64,000 bases of DNA from Paenibacillus borealis (GCF_000758665.1 NZ_CP009285.1:2914001-2978000); one strand, 5' to 3'. Shown: positions 52,501 through 60,622, counted from the first letter of the stretch. A program made the numbers and translations. The notes: generated by a model from the letters alone, not told the origin.

Positions 52501-53041
52501 TGCGATCGGTGTGGACAGTACCGAAGATGAGGGCTCGGAGTTCTATTTCACGATTGAGGTTATGCCGTCTGGTGAGGTTGCGAGGCCTCCGCTGCCCCTG
52601 GAGATCCTTGCAGCGGAAGAGTATAAGAACGGAATTTTTGATATGGATTATCCGGAGGGGCAATATGGTCCGCTGTCGATCCTTATTGCTGAGGATCATC
52701 CGGTGAATCTGCATCTGCTGCAGAAATATTTGAATAAGCGCGGCTATACCTCGGATGTGGCCCTGAACGGGGAGCAGGCGGTTCACGCTGTGCTGACACG
52801 GCAGTATGATCTGGTATTCATGGATATTCAGATGCCGGTGCTGGATGGTATTGAAGCTACAGGGCGGATCCGCGAGGCGATGGGATTATCTCCGGTTATT
52901 ATTGCAGTTACTGCCTTTGCCCGGAAGGAAGATAAGGAAATGTGCCTTCGAGCAGGGATGCAGGACTTCATCTCCAAGCCGATCCGGGTGGAAGAGCTGG
53001 ACAGGGTTCTGCGGGAATGGTCGATTAATCTCCGGAATTAG
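49571..53041 (+). CDS. Hybrid sensor histidine kinase with six PAS domains and receiver
   Basis: About 1156 residues, no membrane helices, so a soluble sensor. Six PAS units follow one another, each recognisable by an N-[PA]-[AS] strand and GY motif (for example IDDGTMLMANPAFCGMFGY, YASPVCQQMFGYTPEEM, VFINPAASIMLGYAPGE). Then the dimerisation helix with His780 in FLAIMSHELRTPMNG, an ATPase domain (NAVKFTEEGEV, DTGIGIP, GGTGLGLAISKKL), and a receiver (LIAEDHPVN, Asp1085 in FMDIQMPVLDG, SKPIRVEE). It could pass phosphate through its own receiver to an Hpt protein elsewhere. TTG 49571 follows AGAGGAGG by nine bases and is preferred to ATG 49457. No cognate regulator is adjacent. Confidence 0.9.
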   Translation: MSDTLFKHLYLRSSIGYAVVSIDDGTMLMANPAFCGMFGYTEDELKDLRYLDIAYPEDEHTVDHGLIMKYLLRSPGAAVDKEKRFVRKDGEIIWVALHLFLIIDESTGRPLQLIAEMTDITARKVAEKKIEEDHQLYKLITQNTPDMISFADPDGTLRYVSPSVEKLMGYSASEMIGRKRPEYYHEADALEMTERGKLYSDNDVFTRRARHKDGHYIWIESSFQVMRDREGEVQQVLTIARDVTERKKYEEMLASAQELGQMGSWEWNSVYAELTVSSQMRAIFEMGGSQGSHTRIDYQLLLDCVVKDDLGALREELHHTLKSGTQGEATFRIRNGSGGRKVIYAHWEVILDAAGKVQQIRGIVQDVTERHRMEEQLRDSERNYRLISENSQDFISRNATDEQATYLYASPVCQQMFGYTPEEMVGTNGMDYIHPDDFACVQAFLDDSKKGLKLEPIVFRYLCKDGSYLWVETTLRHTETGTPGITEMIGVTRNISERKQYELKLLESENRYKSLFEYNPSAISAMDLQGCIQSLNASLQQLTGYSRETLLHSSYSEIIDADELAFVNNRFLAAAGGMAQTFETRIIRRDGLTVEVGMIYVPILLDSQVVGVFAITSDITERKRHLEQIEKLSYEHALILNSVSEGIFGINLQGDTVFINPAASIMLGYAPGELASNIKLQTIAQTWMDGELYRGGHRTLAELLTTNLSYEREQEGIFWRQDGSSFLVKYRMTALYDNGERKGAVVVFRDITEEKAVVRAKESAEQADRAKSEFLAIMSHELRTPMNGIIGMADLLSGTELTEEQEYYTQIINKSGGALLHILNEVLDFSKIESGMMTLDLQPVDIRQVIQNVCELFYPRVKEKGLTLRSEADPEIPGLVITDEIRLRQILVNLVGNAVKFTEEGEVGISVKLEPVREPGSMILRFSVTDTGIGIPQDSQSLLFQSFSQLHPSINRKYGGTGLGLAISKKLVELLDGAIGVDSTEDEGSEFYFTIEVMPSGEVARPPLPLEILAAEEYKNGIFDMDYPEGQYGPLSILIAEDHPVNLHLLQKYLNKRGYTSDVALNGEQAVHAVLTRQYDLVFMDIQMPVLDGIEATGRIREAMGLSPVIIAVTAFARKEDKEMCLRAGMQDFISKPIRVEELDRVLREWSINLRN

Positions 53042-53072
53042 CAGGCAGAGACATGAGGAGGAGCAAAGAGGA

Positions 53073-53261
53073 ATGAGATGGATCATCTATATTTTATTTG
53101 CCATACTCTATGGGCTGACAACGCTATATGGGCTGGGGCCGGTGCTGCTGGCTGACGGATCGTTCCGGGAGAGGATGCTGACACTGGCCATTGTACTGCT
53201 GATCTATGCCGGAATTACCTGGTGGCTGCGGAGTTTGCTGAAGCGGCTGGGCAGACGTTGA
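53073..53261 (+). CDS. Small two-helix membrane protein
   Basis: 62 residues: MRWIIYILFAILYGLTTLYG then a short loop and TLAIVLLIYAGITWWL, ending in basic residues RSLLKRLGRR. No family recognised. GAGGAGC lies about nine bases upstream of ATG 53073 and the gene starts 31 bases after the hybrid kinase, so it is probably co-transcribed with it. Confidence 0.6.
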   Translation: MRWIIYILFAILYGLTTLYGLGPVLLADGSFRERMLTLAIVLLIYAGITWWLRSLLKRLGRR

Positions 53262-53296
53262 CAATCTTCCCTTGGCTAAACTATTATTTATAGGGA

Positions 53297-53311
53297 TCGT
53301 AATTATTACGA
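53297..53311. promoter_or_regulatory. Zur box upstream of NusG-domain-II gene
   Basis: TCGTAATTATTACGA is a perfect 7-1-7 palindrome identical to the Bacillus Zur core, 31 bases before the start codon. Confidence 0.88.
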
Positions 53312-53342
53312 TTATAAAATAGTCAGTGAGAGGGTTACGGTA

Positions 53343-53747
53343 TTGAAAACCATGAAACGTGGCGATTTCATCATGATCCTGGTCGTATTGCTTGCCGCCG
53401 GTTCCATTTACGGCTATAAGTGGTTCTCGAATCACAATGAGCATTATGCACAGGGAGATCTGAAGGCTGTTATTACAGTGAACGGCAAGGCGTACAAGAC
53501 GGTAAACCTGACCAAGGAAGAACAGATTATAGACATCCGTACCAAGTTCGGCCACAATACCCTGAAGGTGTTCGACTATGGGATACAGATGACTTACTCG
53601 GATGCTCCCCTGACCATTGCGCTGGATATGGGGTTCATCTCCAGGCCCAAACAGCAGATTATCTGTATTCCGGCCCGGCTTCTCATTGAGGTCGTAAATC
53701 CCGGTTCATCCATTGATGACGATGATGCGCTGGATGCGGTGATCTAA
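53343..53747 (+). CDS. NusG-domain-II protein, cysteine-depleted, Zur-controlled
   Basis: 134 residues with one N-terminal membrane helix (DFIMILVVLLAAGSIYGY) and an extracytoplasmic beta domain. AVITVNGKAYKTVNLTKEE and GFISRPKQQIICIPARLLIEVV match the NusG_II family of Firmicutes. In family members as I recall them a CPxxxC pair precedes the GWISKPGQ segment; here the equivalent stretch is SDAPLTIALDMGFIS, with neither Cys. It lies behind a perfect Zur palindrome, so it is made under zinc starvation. TTG 53343 is used because GAGAGGG lies nine bases upstream. Biochemical function is unknown. Confidence 0.75.
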   Translation: MKTMKRGDFIMILVVLLAAGSIYGYKWFSNHNEHYAQGDLKAVITVNGKAYKTVNLTKEEQIIDIRTKFGHNTLKVFDYGIQMTYSDAPLTIALDMGFISRPKQQIICIPARLLIEVVNPGSSIDDDDALDAVI

Positions 53748-53755
53748 GCTGGCAC

Positions 53756-54613
53756 TCAAGGCTGCAGCTCCTCCCAGGCCGCTGCGGCGTCGGCACTAGT
53801 GTATACATAAGGTGTGGACGGCTCAGGAACTGCGGTTAGGACTTCCGGAGTAATCTGCAGTGTCTCCACTCCCTGATAGAGCACCACATGAAGCTTGCCC
53901 CGAACCTCAATCCAGGTATCGGCGGGCAGGCTTATTTGTGTTCCCGGCTCCAGCAGAATACCGAACGGAGTGGCATCCGCCGTGCAGCACTGGACGAGGA
54001 ACCGGCTGACCGCATAACTGGTCTGGCCGGCACCCTGCGGCTCTCGGTAGAGAAAGCCGGATACCGAGATTTCCCTGCCCTCAAACTGTGATTTATACAG
54101 GTTGATAGCGCCCAGGGTCTCAGAGAAAATCTCCGGGTATACAGGAATAACGGACTCTCCGTACAGCTTGCCGGCCAGCTCGGCAAATTCCGCCTCATAG
54201 GGGTTAGAGGGAGTGAACTTCGCTCCGCTGCCGGACTCTGCGGCCGTATAAGACAAGGTGAGGCCTTTCCTGGCTGCTGCGGCACTGCCCAGCGCGCGGT
54301 CAGGCAGGAGGAATCCCAGCAGCAGCGGAAGCAGGAACAGGCTGTACAGTGCGGAACTGCCCAGCCCGGAACGGGGCAGGCGGTGCTCACAGTCGCACAG
54401 GACACTGCTTTTGCCAAGGACGGCTTGAAGCCCGAGGCTCAGCGCCATCAGGGAGAGCGGAACCGGACACAGCCTGATCCAGCGGGCCAGCTTGGGGGCA
54501 ACGTAATAATGAAGCGCGTCCTGCTGGACCAGATGTCCGATATAGAGGGCGAAGGCGAGCAGAATAACCGCCCTCAGTAAATAGTGAAACCGGATGCTCC
54601 GGGAGTTATTCAT
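53756..54613 (-). CDS. TIGR03943-family (YcgQ-like) membrane protein
   Basis: 285 residues. Three to four N-terminal membrane helices (LLRAVILLAFALYIGHLVQQD, LCPVPLSLMALSLGLQAVLG, LYSLFLLPLLLGFLLP), then an extracytoplasmic domain with an OB-like segment GREISVSGFLYREPQ and RFLVQCCTADATPFGILLE. These features match the YcgQ/TIGR03943 family, which is usually paired with a YcgR-type permease, as here. The pair lies with a CobW GTPase beside a zinc-starvation block, so a metal-handling role is likely. It runs convergently with the NusG_II gene with only eight bases between them. Confidence 0.8.
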   Translation of the reverse strand: MNNSRSIRFHYLLRAVILLAFALYIGHLVQQDALHYYVAPKLARWIRLCPVPLSLMALSLGLQAVLGKSSVLCDCEHRLPRSGLGSSALYSLFLLPLLLGFLLPDRALGSAAAARKGLTLSYTAAESGSGAKFTPSNPYEAEFAELAGKLYGESVIPVYPEIFSETLGAINLYKSQFEGREISVSGFLYREPQGAGQTSYAVSRFLVQCCTADATPFGILLEPGTQISLPADTWIEVRGKLHVVLYQGVETLQITPEVLTAVPEPSTPYVYTSADAAAAWEELQP

Positions 54614-54702
54614 GCGGAACCTCCTAAGAGTTTGTGAGGGTTGCTCCTTGAGTTTCTGCGGACAAACTGCATCGGAAGCATATGCTGAGTTTGTAAGGGT
54701 TG

Positions 54703-55701
54703 CTACAGCCAGAGTGAAGCCAGTACCGAGCCGGTGAAGACGGCCGAGACAATCAGGAAGAACAGATAAAGCGCAAATCTGGTTTTGAACAGCGACAGCA
54801 GCATCAGCGAGTTTTTGAAGTCGAGCATCGGCCCCAGCACCATGAATGCCAGCAGTGCTCCGGCCGGGAAGGAATGCAGGAAGGTTGAAGCGACGAAGGC
54901 ATCCGAGGTGGAGCAGAGTGAGAGTACAAAGGCCAGCCCCATCATGAACAGGTAGGAGCCCAGCGGGCGCTCTCCGATAGCGGTCAGGCTGCCGTGATTC
55001 ATGAAGGTTTGGATACCGGCGGTTAACAGGCAGCCGATGATCAGATATTTGCCCATTTCAAAAAACTCATCCGACGTATGCACAAAGACTGCGACTAGCC
55101 GCCCGCCGCGGGTGGTGCCGTGATGCTCCTCGCCCCCCTCGCGCGGGATGGACAGACGCAGCGGTGATTTGCGGATGGTGGCATAGATGACAAGGCCGAT
55201 TAGGGCGGATACGGCAAAAGCCAGTCCCATCCGCGCATAGGCCAGTTCCGGATGGGAACGGAAGGCCGTCAGGGTGGCCCCGTAGACGACCGGATTCAGG
55301 ATCGGGCCGGACAGGATAAAGACGATGGCGACGTACAGCGGCATGCCTTTGTGCATCAGCCGGCGGACAAGCGGAATCATCCCGCATTCGCAGACGGGGA
55401 AGATGATCCCGAGCAGGCAGCCGAACAGGATGGCCGGAACGGGACGGCGCGGAATCCAGCGCGAGATCATCTCGTCCGGTACGAAGACGCGGAGCAGTGA
55501 AGAGAGCAGCGCACCCAGGAGCACGAACGGCAGGGCTTCAAGCAGAATGCCGAGAAACGCTGTTTTGAACGTGTCCACATACCCGTTGTTAAGCAGCTCC
55601 GGATGGCCGGGGAGCCAGAGAGTCCCAATCGTGATCAGGAAGGCGGCGGGAATGAGCAGCGGCAGTATTTTGAACGGAGATAAGGCTGTCAAAGGCTTCA
55701 T
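54703..55701 (-). CDS. YcgR-like permease (DUF318/UPF0718 type)
   Basis: 332 residues, about eight hydrophobic segments. Family signatures are FPVCECGMIPLVRRLMHKGMPL with its paired Cys, FILSGPILNPVVYGAT and LCSTSDAFVASTF. The cysteine-containing membrane motif suggests metal or metal-complex transport, though the family is not biochemically clear. Second gene of the CobW-permease-YcgQ operon; after its stop is an 18-base segment (AGTTTGTRAGGGTTGCT type) that recurs 60 bases away just before the next gene. Confidence 0.82.
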   Translation of the reverse strand: MKPLTALSPFKILPLLIPAAFLITIGTLWLPGHPELLNNGYVDTFKTAFLGILLEALPFVLLGALLSSLLRVFVPDEMISRWIPRRPVPAILFGCLLGIIFPVCECGMIPLVRRLMHKGMPLYVAIVFILSGPILNPVVYGATLTAFRSHPELAYARMGLAFAVSALIGLVIYATIRKSPLRLSIPREGGEEHHGTTRGGRLVAVFVHTSDEFFEMGKYLIIGCLLTAGIQTFMNHGSLTAIGERPLGSYLFMMGLAFVLSLCSTSDAFVASTFLHSFPAGALLAFMVLGPMLDFKNSLMLLSLFKTRFALYLFFLIVSAVFTGSVLASLWL

Positions 55702-55723
55702 CGGCTCCTTCCCGCACCTGACA

Positions 55724-56755
55724 TTAGCTGAACAAGGCTGCCCAGCGGCGGCTGACCGCCCTCTCGTCCAAATTCAGGCCGATGCACACAATGTAAGGCT
55801 GGCCCGGATAACGCGAAGCTTCCCAGGTTGTGCGGTGTCCCGCATATTGCACAAGCTGTACGGAATCATGCTCCGCAATCTGGACATGACCTTTAGCTCT
55901 AAGCAGACTGTCTCCCCATTCCCGGAAAAAAAGCTCCAGCTGCTCCCGGCGGATCCTCCCGTTTCCGCCCTGCGGAACGGTCAGCGTGACTGCCGCAACC
56001 TGTGAGTAGGAGGTGCTTGGACCGGATTCGGGCTCCTGCACGGCAGTCGCGCTGCCCCCGCGGCCAGGGACCGCCCGTTTAAGCGTTGTTCCGTTTATAG
56101 TACCCGGTCCGCGCTGCGGCACGTGGCTCCGCAGTTCACGGGCGGCGATGCCAGCCAGCAGCGGGGCCAGATTAATCTGGCTGTAATGGGTGAAAACAAT
56201 CTCCGATTCGGAGTTTTGCTTATAGACCATTTTCTCGATTTTCCATAGGGTTTCCGGCTCAACCAGATCGCTTTTGTTGACGATAATCAGATCAGCCACA
56301 GTGAGCTGCTTGCGCAGTGTGCGCACCAGCTGTTTATCGGAGGAGAAGCGGCTGTTATAATCCAGCGCATTCTCGGCATCGAGCAGTGTGATTGTGAAGT
56401 GCAGCTTCAGCCGGTCTGCCAAGGGCGCCTCCAGCAGCGATTTGGCAATTTCATCAGGATCAGCAACGCCGGTAAGCTCGATGTAGATGATATCCGGCCG
56501 GCGCGCCAGCAGGGCGGCCAGGCTGCGCGGCAGCTCTTCCTTACGGCTGCAGCATACACATCCGTCCAGCAGCTTTTCCACACTCATGCCGGTATTCTCC
56601 TGCAGAATATAACCGTCGACATCCTTTTTCCCCAGTTCATTCATGACTACGCCGGGATTCAGCCCCCGCAGCTTGCTCTCCTTCAGCAGACTTAACAGCA
56701 GGGTTGTTTTTCCGCTCCCCAGAAATCCGCTCAGTATGATCACAGGTATCTTCAT
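55724..56755 (-). CDS. CobW/COG0523-family GTPase (metallochaperone type)
   Basis: 343 residues. N-terminal GTPase with P-loop GFLGSGKTT, the metal-binding GCVCC motif near residue 66 (CxCC), Walker B-like IIYIELTGVADP and base-recognition NKSD; C-terminal CobW_C domain with RRWAALF end. COG0523 proteins deliver or conserve metals. It is the first gene of a three-gene minus-strand operon with the YcgR/YcgQ membrane pair, adjacent to Zur-box genes, which argues for zinc. No Zur palindrome lies in the first 250 bases upstream; the nearest is at 57012, and control from it would be long-range. Confidence 0.88.
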   Translation of the reverse strand: MKIPVIILSGFLGSGKTTLLLSLLKESKLRGLNPGVVMNELGKKDVDGYILQENTGMSVEKLLDGCVCCSRKEELPRSLAALLARRPDIIYIELTGVADPDEIAKSLLEAPLADRLKLHFTITLLDAENALDYNSRFSSDKQLVRTLRKQLTVADLIIVNKSDLVEPETLWKIEKMVYKQNSESEIVFTHYSQINLAPLLAGIAARELRSHVPQRGPGTINGTTLKRAVPGRGGSATAVQEPESGPSTSYSQVAAVTLTVPQGGNGRIRREQLELFFREWGDSLLRAKGHVQIAEHDSVQLVQYAGHRTTWEASRYPGQPYIVCIGLNLDERAVSRRWAALFS

Positions 56756-56856
56756 GGCTCACTCTCCCGCTTTGTTCTTGGAATTGCAAGAATCATATTT
56801 TCTTTGTAATACAACCTTCGATGCATCTCAACACGGCAACCGTCTGTTTCCTGCTG

Positions 56857-56897
56857 AAACGGCCCTTCCCTTGAAGGGAGGCCAAGCCGTTTTTACT
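56857..56897 (+). terminator. Orphan plus-strand terminator-like hairpin
   Basis: AAACGGC and GCCGTTT enclose a second pairing (TTCCCT/AGGGA) and are followed by TTTTTA on the plus strand. No plus-strand gene lies upstream, so it may end a small RNA; a TTGCAA-N17-TAATAC element near 56783-56811 could be its promoter. Confidence 0.5.
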
Positions 56898-57011
56898 TGT
56901 AATTCCATCTATACGTAATTCCTCCGCAGGAAAGACCACAAATCTAAGAGAGTTGAAATTTTCCGGAACGCCGCTTGACAGCGGATAGGTGGACCATGTA
57001 GAATGTGTAAA

Positions 57012-57026
57012 TCGTAATAATTACGA
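57012..57026. promoter_or_regulatory. Zur box upstream of L33 paralogue
   Basis: TCGTAATAATTACGA is a perfect palindrome, 24 bases before the GTG start of the L33 gene; being symmetrical it could also act on the minus strand. Confidence 0.9.
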
Positions 57027-57050
57027 TTAAATATGAAGGAGTTGATTTTT

Positions 57051-57200
57051 GTGAGAGTAATCGTTACTTTGGCCTGTACAGAGACTGGCGACCGCAACTA
57101 CACCACTACGAAGAATAAGAGAACCACGCCTGGACGGCTTGAGATGAAGAAATACTGCCCGCGCCTGAAGCGAGTGACGCTGCACCGTGAGACCCGCTAA
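57051..57200 (+). CDS. rpmG: 50S ribosomal protein L33, zinc-independent paralogue
   Basis: 49 residues beginning [20 protein letters not shown] and ending [15 protein letters not shown]. The size and [20 protein letters not shown] core identify L33. The usual zinc ribbon needs CxxC twice; here each place has a single Cys (positions 9 and 36), so this is the C-minus form that replaces zinc-bearing L33 during zinc shortage, freeing zinc. GTG 57051 lies nine bases after AAGGAG, and a Zur box sits directly upstream. Too short for many gene finders. Confidence 0.93.
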   Translation: MRVIVTLACTETGDRNYTTTKNKRTTPGRLEMKKYCPRLKRVTLHRETR

Positions 57201-57296
57201 GAATGCTGAGCGGTAACTTTGGGAAGGAAGAAGTTCCGCTAGACGGGCGGCGGGTGCGCTGCTGTCCTACACTAAATTTGTGTAAGGAGTAAATTA

Positions 57297-58505
57297 ATGA
57301 AGAGAATTCCTGTTACTGTACTCAGCGGATACCTCGGTTCCGGCAAAACCACACTCCTCAATCACATTCTTCATAACCGCGACGGCTTGAAGGTGGCGGT
57401 CATTGTGAATGATATGAGTGAAGTGAATGTGGACGCGGGGCTGGTGAAATCCGGCAACACTCTCTCCCGGACCGAGGAGAAGCTGGTGGAGATGTCCAAT
57501 GGCTGCATCTGCTGCACGCTCCGCGATGATCTGCTGCGGGAAGTGAATTATCTCGCGTCGGAAGGGCGTTTCGATTATATTCTGATCGAGTCTTCCGGCA
57601 TCAGCGAGCCGGTTCCGGTAGCCCAGACCTTCACCTATGCGAACCCGGAGCTGGATATTGATCTTACTGAGCTTGCCAGACTGGACACGATGGTTACGGT
57701 AGTCGATGCCAACCGTTTCTGGCATGACTTCGCTTCGGGAGACAGTCTGCTCGACCGCAATATGACTACGGGCGAAGGCGACTTCCGGGATATCGTTGAT
57801 CTGCTGATTGACCAGATTGAGACCTGTGATGTGCTGCTGCTCAATAAATGTGATCTGGTAGACGAGCAGGAACTGAACAAGCTGGAGGCTGTACTGCGCA
57901 GGCTTCAACCGCGCGCCAAGATCATCCGTACAGTTAATGCGCAAGTCGACCCTTCAGAGATCCTGAATACAGGTTTGTTTGATTTCGAGCAGACCAGTCT
58001 GTCCTCCGGCTGGATCGCGGAGCTTGGCAAGGAGGAGCACACACCGGAGACAGAAGAATACGGCATCACCTCCTTTGTCTACCGGCGCAGAACGCCGTTC
58101 CATCCGCAGCGGCTGAGCTTCTTCTTCAGTAATTGGCCGGCAGAGGTAGTCCGGGCCAAGGGTCTGGTATGGCTGGCGGCACGCGGAGATCTGGCCGCAA
58201 CCATCAGCCAGGCGGGACCGTCCATCCAGTTCGGGCCGGCCGGTTACTGGCTGGCGACGATGCCGGAGGACCAGCAGCAGGAAGTGCTGGCCAGCGAGCC
58301 GGATGTCAAGGCGAAGTGGGACGGGCAGTGGGGGGACCGGCTGAACGAGATCGTGTTCATCGGTGTCAGCATGAACCGCACAGATATTGAGGCCCGGCTG
58401 GACCGCTGCCTGCTGAGCGCGGAAGAGATGCAGCAGGACTGGAGCAAGTTCAACAATCCGCTGCCATGGCCGGCAGAGGAATTGCTTGCTGCCGGGCAGG
58501 AATAG
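57297..58505 (+). CDS. zagA: ZagA/YciC-type GTP-binding zinc metallochaperone (COG0523)
   Basis: 402 residues. P-loop GYLGSGKTT, CxCC metal motif in [11 protein letters not shown] near residue 65, [19 protein letters not shown] guanine motif, and a large C-terminal CobW_C domain ([41 protein letters not shown]). Length and sequence fit B. subtilis ZagA (YciC), a Zur-controlled GTPase that supports folate synthesis enzyme FolE under zinc limitation. It follows the L33 gene by 96 bases and is probably driven from the same Zur-controlled promoter. TAAGGAG precedes ATG. A terminator follows at 58659. Confidence 0.9.
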   Translation: MKRIPVTVLSGYLGSGKTTLLNHILHNRDGLKVAVIVNDMSEVNVDAGLVKSGNTLSRTEEKLVEMSNGCICCTLRDDLLREVNYLASEGRFDYILIESSGISEPVPVAQTFTYANPELDIDLTELARLDTMVTVVDANRFWHDFASGDSLLDRNMTTGEGDFRDIVDLLIDQIETCDVLLLNKCDLVDEQELNKLEAVLRRLQPRAKIIRTVNAQVDPSEILNTGLFDFEQTSLSSGWIAELGKEEHTPETEEYGITSFVYRRRTPFHPQRLSFFFSNWPAEVVRAKGLVWLAARGDLAATISQAGPSIQFGPAGYWLATMPEDQQQEVLASEPDVKAKWDGQWGDRLNEIVFIGVSMNRTDIEARLDRCLLSAEEMQQDWSKFNNPLPWPAEELLAAGQE

Positions 58506-58658
58506 AGTTCTGCGGGATCTGTGGACATGGTGTAACGGGCATTAAGGCAGTGCTTAAGAATTGAATTCGAGTGATACGGAAGATATATATTCTAGTGAAT
58601 TACAAGACGGGTATCTGGAGTTACGGTGGAACGCAAGACTGAGCATCTAATTCGCGGG

Positions 58659-58695
58659 AAAGCCGGAATCGGGTCTGCCGATTCCGGCTTTTTGC
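58659..58695 (+). terminator. Terminator after zagA-like gene
   Basis: AAAGCCGGAATCG pairs with CGATTCCGGCTTT around GGTCTGC, in a T tract. Confidence 0.92.
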
Positions 58696-58756
58696 TGCCT
58701 TGATTACTGTGTTAATCAGATTAATTACGATTAATTTCTGGTTTTGGGTTTACAGA

Positions 58757-58771
58757 ACGTAATTATTACGA
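58757..58771. promoter_or_regulatory. Zur box 1 of the zinc importer promoter
   Basis: ACGTAATTATTACGA matches the Zur palindrome except the first base. A weaker related sequence (TTAATTACGATTAA) lies 36 bases further upstream. Confidence 0.82.
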
Positions 58772-58790
58772 TAATATCAATGGAGTCAAA

Positions 58791-58805
58791 ACGTAATTAT
58801 TACGA
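58791..58805. promoter_or_regulatory. Zur box 2 of the zinc importer promoter
   Basis: ACGTAATTATTACGA again, exactly 34 bases after box 1. Confidence 0.85.
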
Positions 58806-59108
58806 TTAAACCGGCTGTGGTTGCCTGTGAATAGACTTTGCCGTGCATCAGTCTGCCGGAGGACTTTATCTTTAGGACCGTTGAGGAGAACCACTCCGGA
58901 ATGATGAGTGTTGCTGAATGATGAGTGTTGCTGAATAGGGCAGTGTCCATAAGCGCAGCGGATTTGGCCATTTTGAAGAAATAACGGCACTGGAGTCCGT
59001 AAGAATTCCATGGCCGAAGAATGGGAAGGAACTCAGCTCCCCATTAGGAGAACCGGCCAAATCATCAGCTCCATCTGAAGTTGAGAGAAGAAAGGAAGAA
59101 GAAACCCT
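58806..59108 (+). other. Long leader of the zinc importer operon
   Basis: About 300 bases between the second Zur box and the ATPase gene with no convincing frame. It contains a perfect 17-bp tandem duplication (AATGATGAGTGTTGCTG at 58900-58933). No recognised riboswitch. Confidence 0.5.
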
Positions 59109-59816
59109 ATGATTTTGTCATCCATGCGGGATGTTGTGTTCGGCTACGGGAACGAGCCGGTCATTGACCGCTTGTCGCTGGATCTTGAAGCCGGACAGTT
59201 CATCGGGATTACCGGCCCGAACGGGGCGGCGAAGACTACGCTGCTCAAGCTTATGCTGGGCTTGCTGAAGCCATGGAGCGGAACGGTCTCCCTGAACAAG
59301 GAGCTTACCGGCGGGGGCAAGCTGGTGATCGGCTATGTGCCGCAGCAAGTCGCCTCCTTCAATGCCGGATTTCCCAGCAAGGTCATCGAGCTGGTCCGTT
59401 CCGGCTGCTACTCCAGGCTGGGATTGTTCCGCCGCTTCACGAAGGAACAGGAAGCGCTGGTGGAGAGCAGCCTGCGGCAGGTCGATATGTGGGAGTACCG
59501 CAACCGCAGAATCGGCGAGCTGTCCGGCGGGCAGAAGCAGCGGATCTGCATTGCCCGGGCGCTGGCCCAGCAGCCGCAGGTGCTGGTGCTGGATGAGCCG
59601 GCAACCGGCATGGATACGGCCAGCCGCAGCGGATTCTACAAGCTGATGCGGCATTATGTCAGCCGGCATGGCCGCACCGTCATTATGGTTACACATGGCC
59701 TGGAAGAGACAAGAGCCTATCTGGATACGGTGATCAGCCTGGAACGGCAGGAACAGGAGGGCTGGACATGCTTGGTTACGAATTCATGCAGCGTGCATTT
59801 TGGGCAGGAGGCCTGA
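59109..59816 (+). CDS. znuC: Zinc ABC transporter ATP-binding protein (AdcC/ZnuC)
   Basis: 235 residues. Walker A GPNGAAKTT near residue 37, the family-typical PQQVASFNAGFPSKVIELVRSG, signature LSGGQKQRICIARAL, Walker B VLVLDEPATGMD and VTHGLEE. The SFNAGFPS stretch is a mark of AdcC-type zinc importers. It powers zinc uptake with the permease and binding protein encoded next, under the double Zur boxes upstream. GAAAGGAAGAAGAAA precedes ATG. The 3' end overlaps the permease gene by 49 bases, an unusually long overlap for this operon. Confidence 0.93.
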   Translation: MILSSMRDVVFGYGNEPVIDRLSLDLEAGQFIGITGPNGAAKTTLLKLMLGLLKPWSGTVSLNKELTGGGKLVIGYVPQQVASFNAGFPSKVIELVRSGCYSRLGLFRRFTKEQEALVESSLRQVDMWEYRNRRIGELSGGQKQRICIARALAQQPQVLVLDEPATGMDTASRSGFYKLMRHYVSRHGRTVIMVTHGLEETRAYLDTVISLERQEQEGWTCLVTNSCSVHFGQEA

Positions 59817-60601
59817 TCGGCATTATTGGTCCGCTGCTTGGTGTATATCTGATGCTGCGTAGGCAGGTGCTGATGGCGGACACTCTGTCCCATGTCTCAC
59901 TTGCAGGTGTGGCGCTGGGTTCAGTCCTGCAGTGGAACCCGGCCATCAGCGGTTTCGCAGTGGCCGTAGCCGGAGGGCTGGTTATCGAGCAACTGCGCCG
60001 TTCTTACCGTACATACAGTGAGCTTCCGGTAGCTATCATTATGACCTCCGGTCTGGCGCTGGCCGTAGTGCTGATGAGCCTGAAGCAGAACCTGACCAAA
60101 AGCTTCAGCTCCTACCTGTTCGGCTCCATCGTCGCCGTGAGTGATACCCAGCTTAAGCTGATTGCCGTCGTGGCCGCAGCCGGACTTGTCTACTTCATAG
60201 TTCTGCGCCGGCCGCTGTACAACCTGACCTTTGACGAGGAGACCGCCAGCATCGGCGGGGTTCATACAGGGTTGTTGTCCTTTTCCTTCGCTGTACTTAC
60301 CGGCATGACCGTTGCCGCAGCCATGCCTGTTGTGGGTGTGCTGCTGGTATCCGCGCTAATAGTGCTTCCGGCATCCATAGCCCTGCGGATTGCATCCGGT
60401 TTTACAGCAGCCGTTCTGATTTCCGTCGGCGTCGGATTAACTGGTGTTTTTAGCGGCTTGACGGCTTCGTATTATATCAACACGCCTCCCGGAGGCACGA
60501 TTGCACTTATTCTGCTCGTATTTCTGCTAATTGCTATTGCCGTACAACGGCTGATTACCCTGAAAAACCGCCGCTACATTCATAAATCTACAACCACTTA
60601 A
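59768..60601 (+). CDS. znuB: Zinc ABC transporter permease (AdcB/ZnuB)
   Basis: 277 residues with about eight hydrophobic segments. The opening FMQRAFWAGGLIGIIGPLLGVYLMLRRQVLMADTLSHVSLAG is the ABC-3 metal permease motif; PVVGVLLVSALIVLPASIA is the cytoplasmic loop that contacts the ATPase. Membrane channel of the zinc importer. ATG 59768 lies inside the end of the ATPase gene with AACAGGAGGGC upstream. Confidence 0.93.
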   Translation: MLGYEFMQRAFWAGGLIGIIGPLLGVYLMLRRQVLMADTLSHVSLAGVALGSVLQWNPAISGFAVAVAGGLVIEQLRRSYRTYSELPVAIIMTSGLALAVVLMSLKQNLTKSFSSYLFGSIVAVSDTQLKLIAVVAAAGLVYFIVLRRPLYNLTFDEETASIGGVHTGLLSFSFAVLTGMTVAAAMPVVGVLLVSALIVLPASIALRIASGFTAAVLISVGVGLTGVFSGLTASYYINTPPGGTIALILLVFLLIAIAVQRLITLKNRRYIHKSTTT

Positions 60602-60622
60602 GAAAAGAGGTCTCGAAAAAAT

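Noticed and set aside
57201..57296. ZTP (pfl) riboswitch before the zagA-like gene
   Set aside because: The spacer is only 96 bases and the conserved pfl pairing and CCGGG core are not found; the upstream Zur box suffices.
59109..59816. Walker A Gly-to-Ala change (GPNGAAKTT) as a defect of the zinc ATPase
   Set aside because: As far as I recall AdcC-type ATPases carry GAAK(T/S)T at this place, so it appears to be a family feature.
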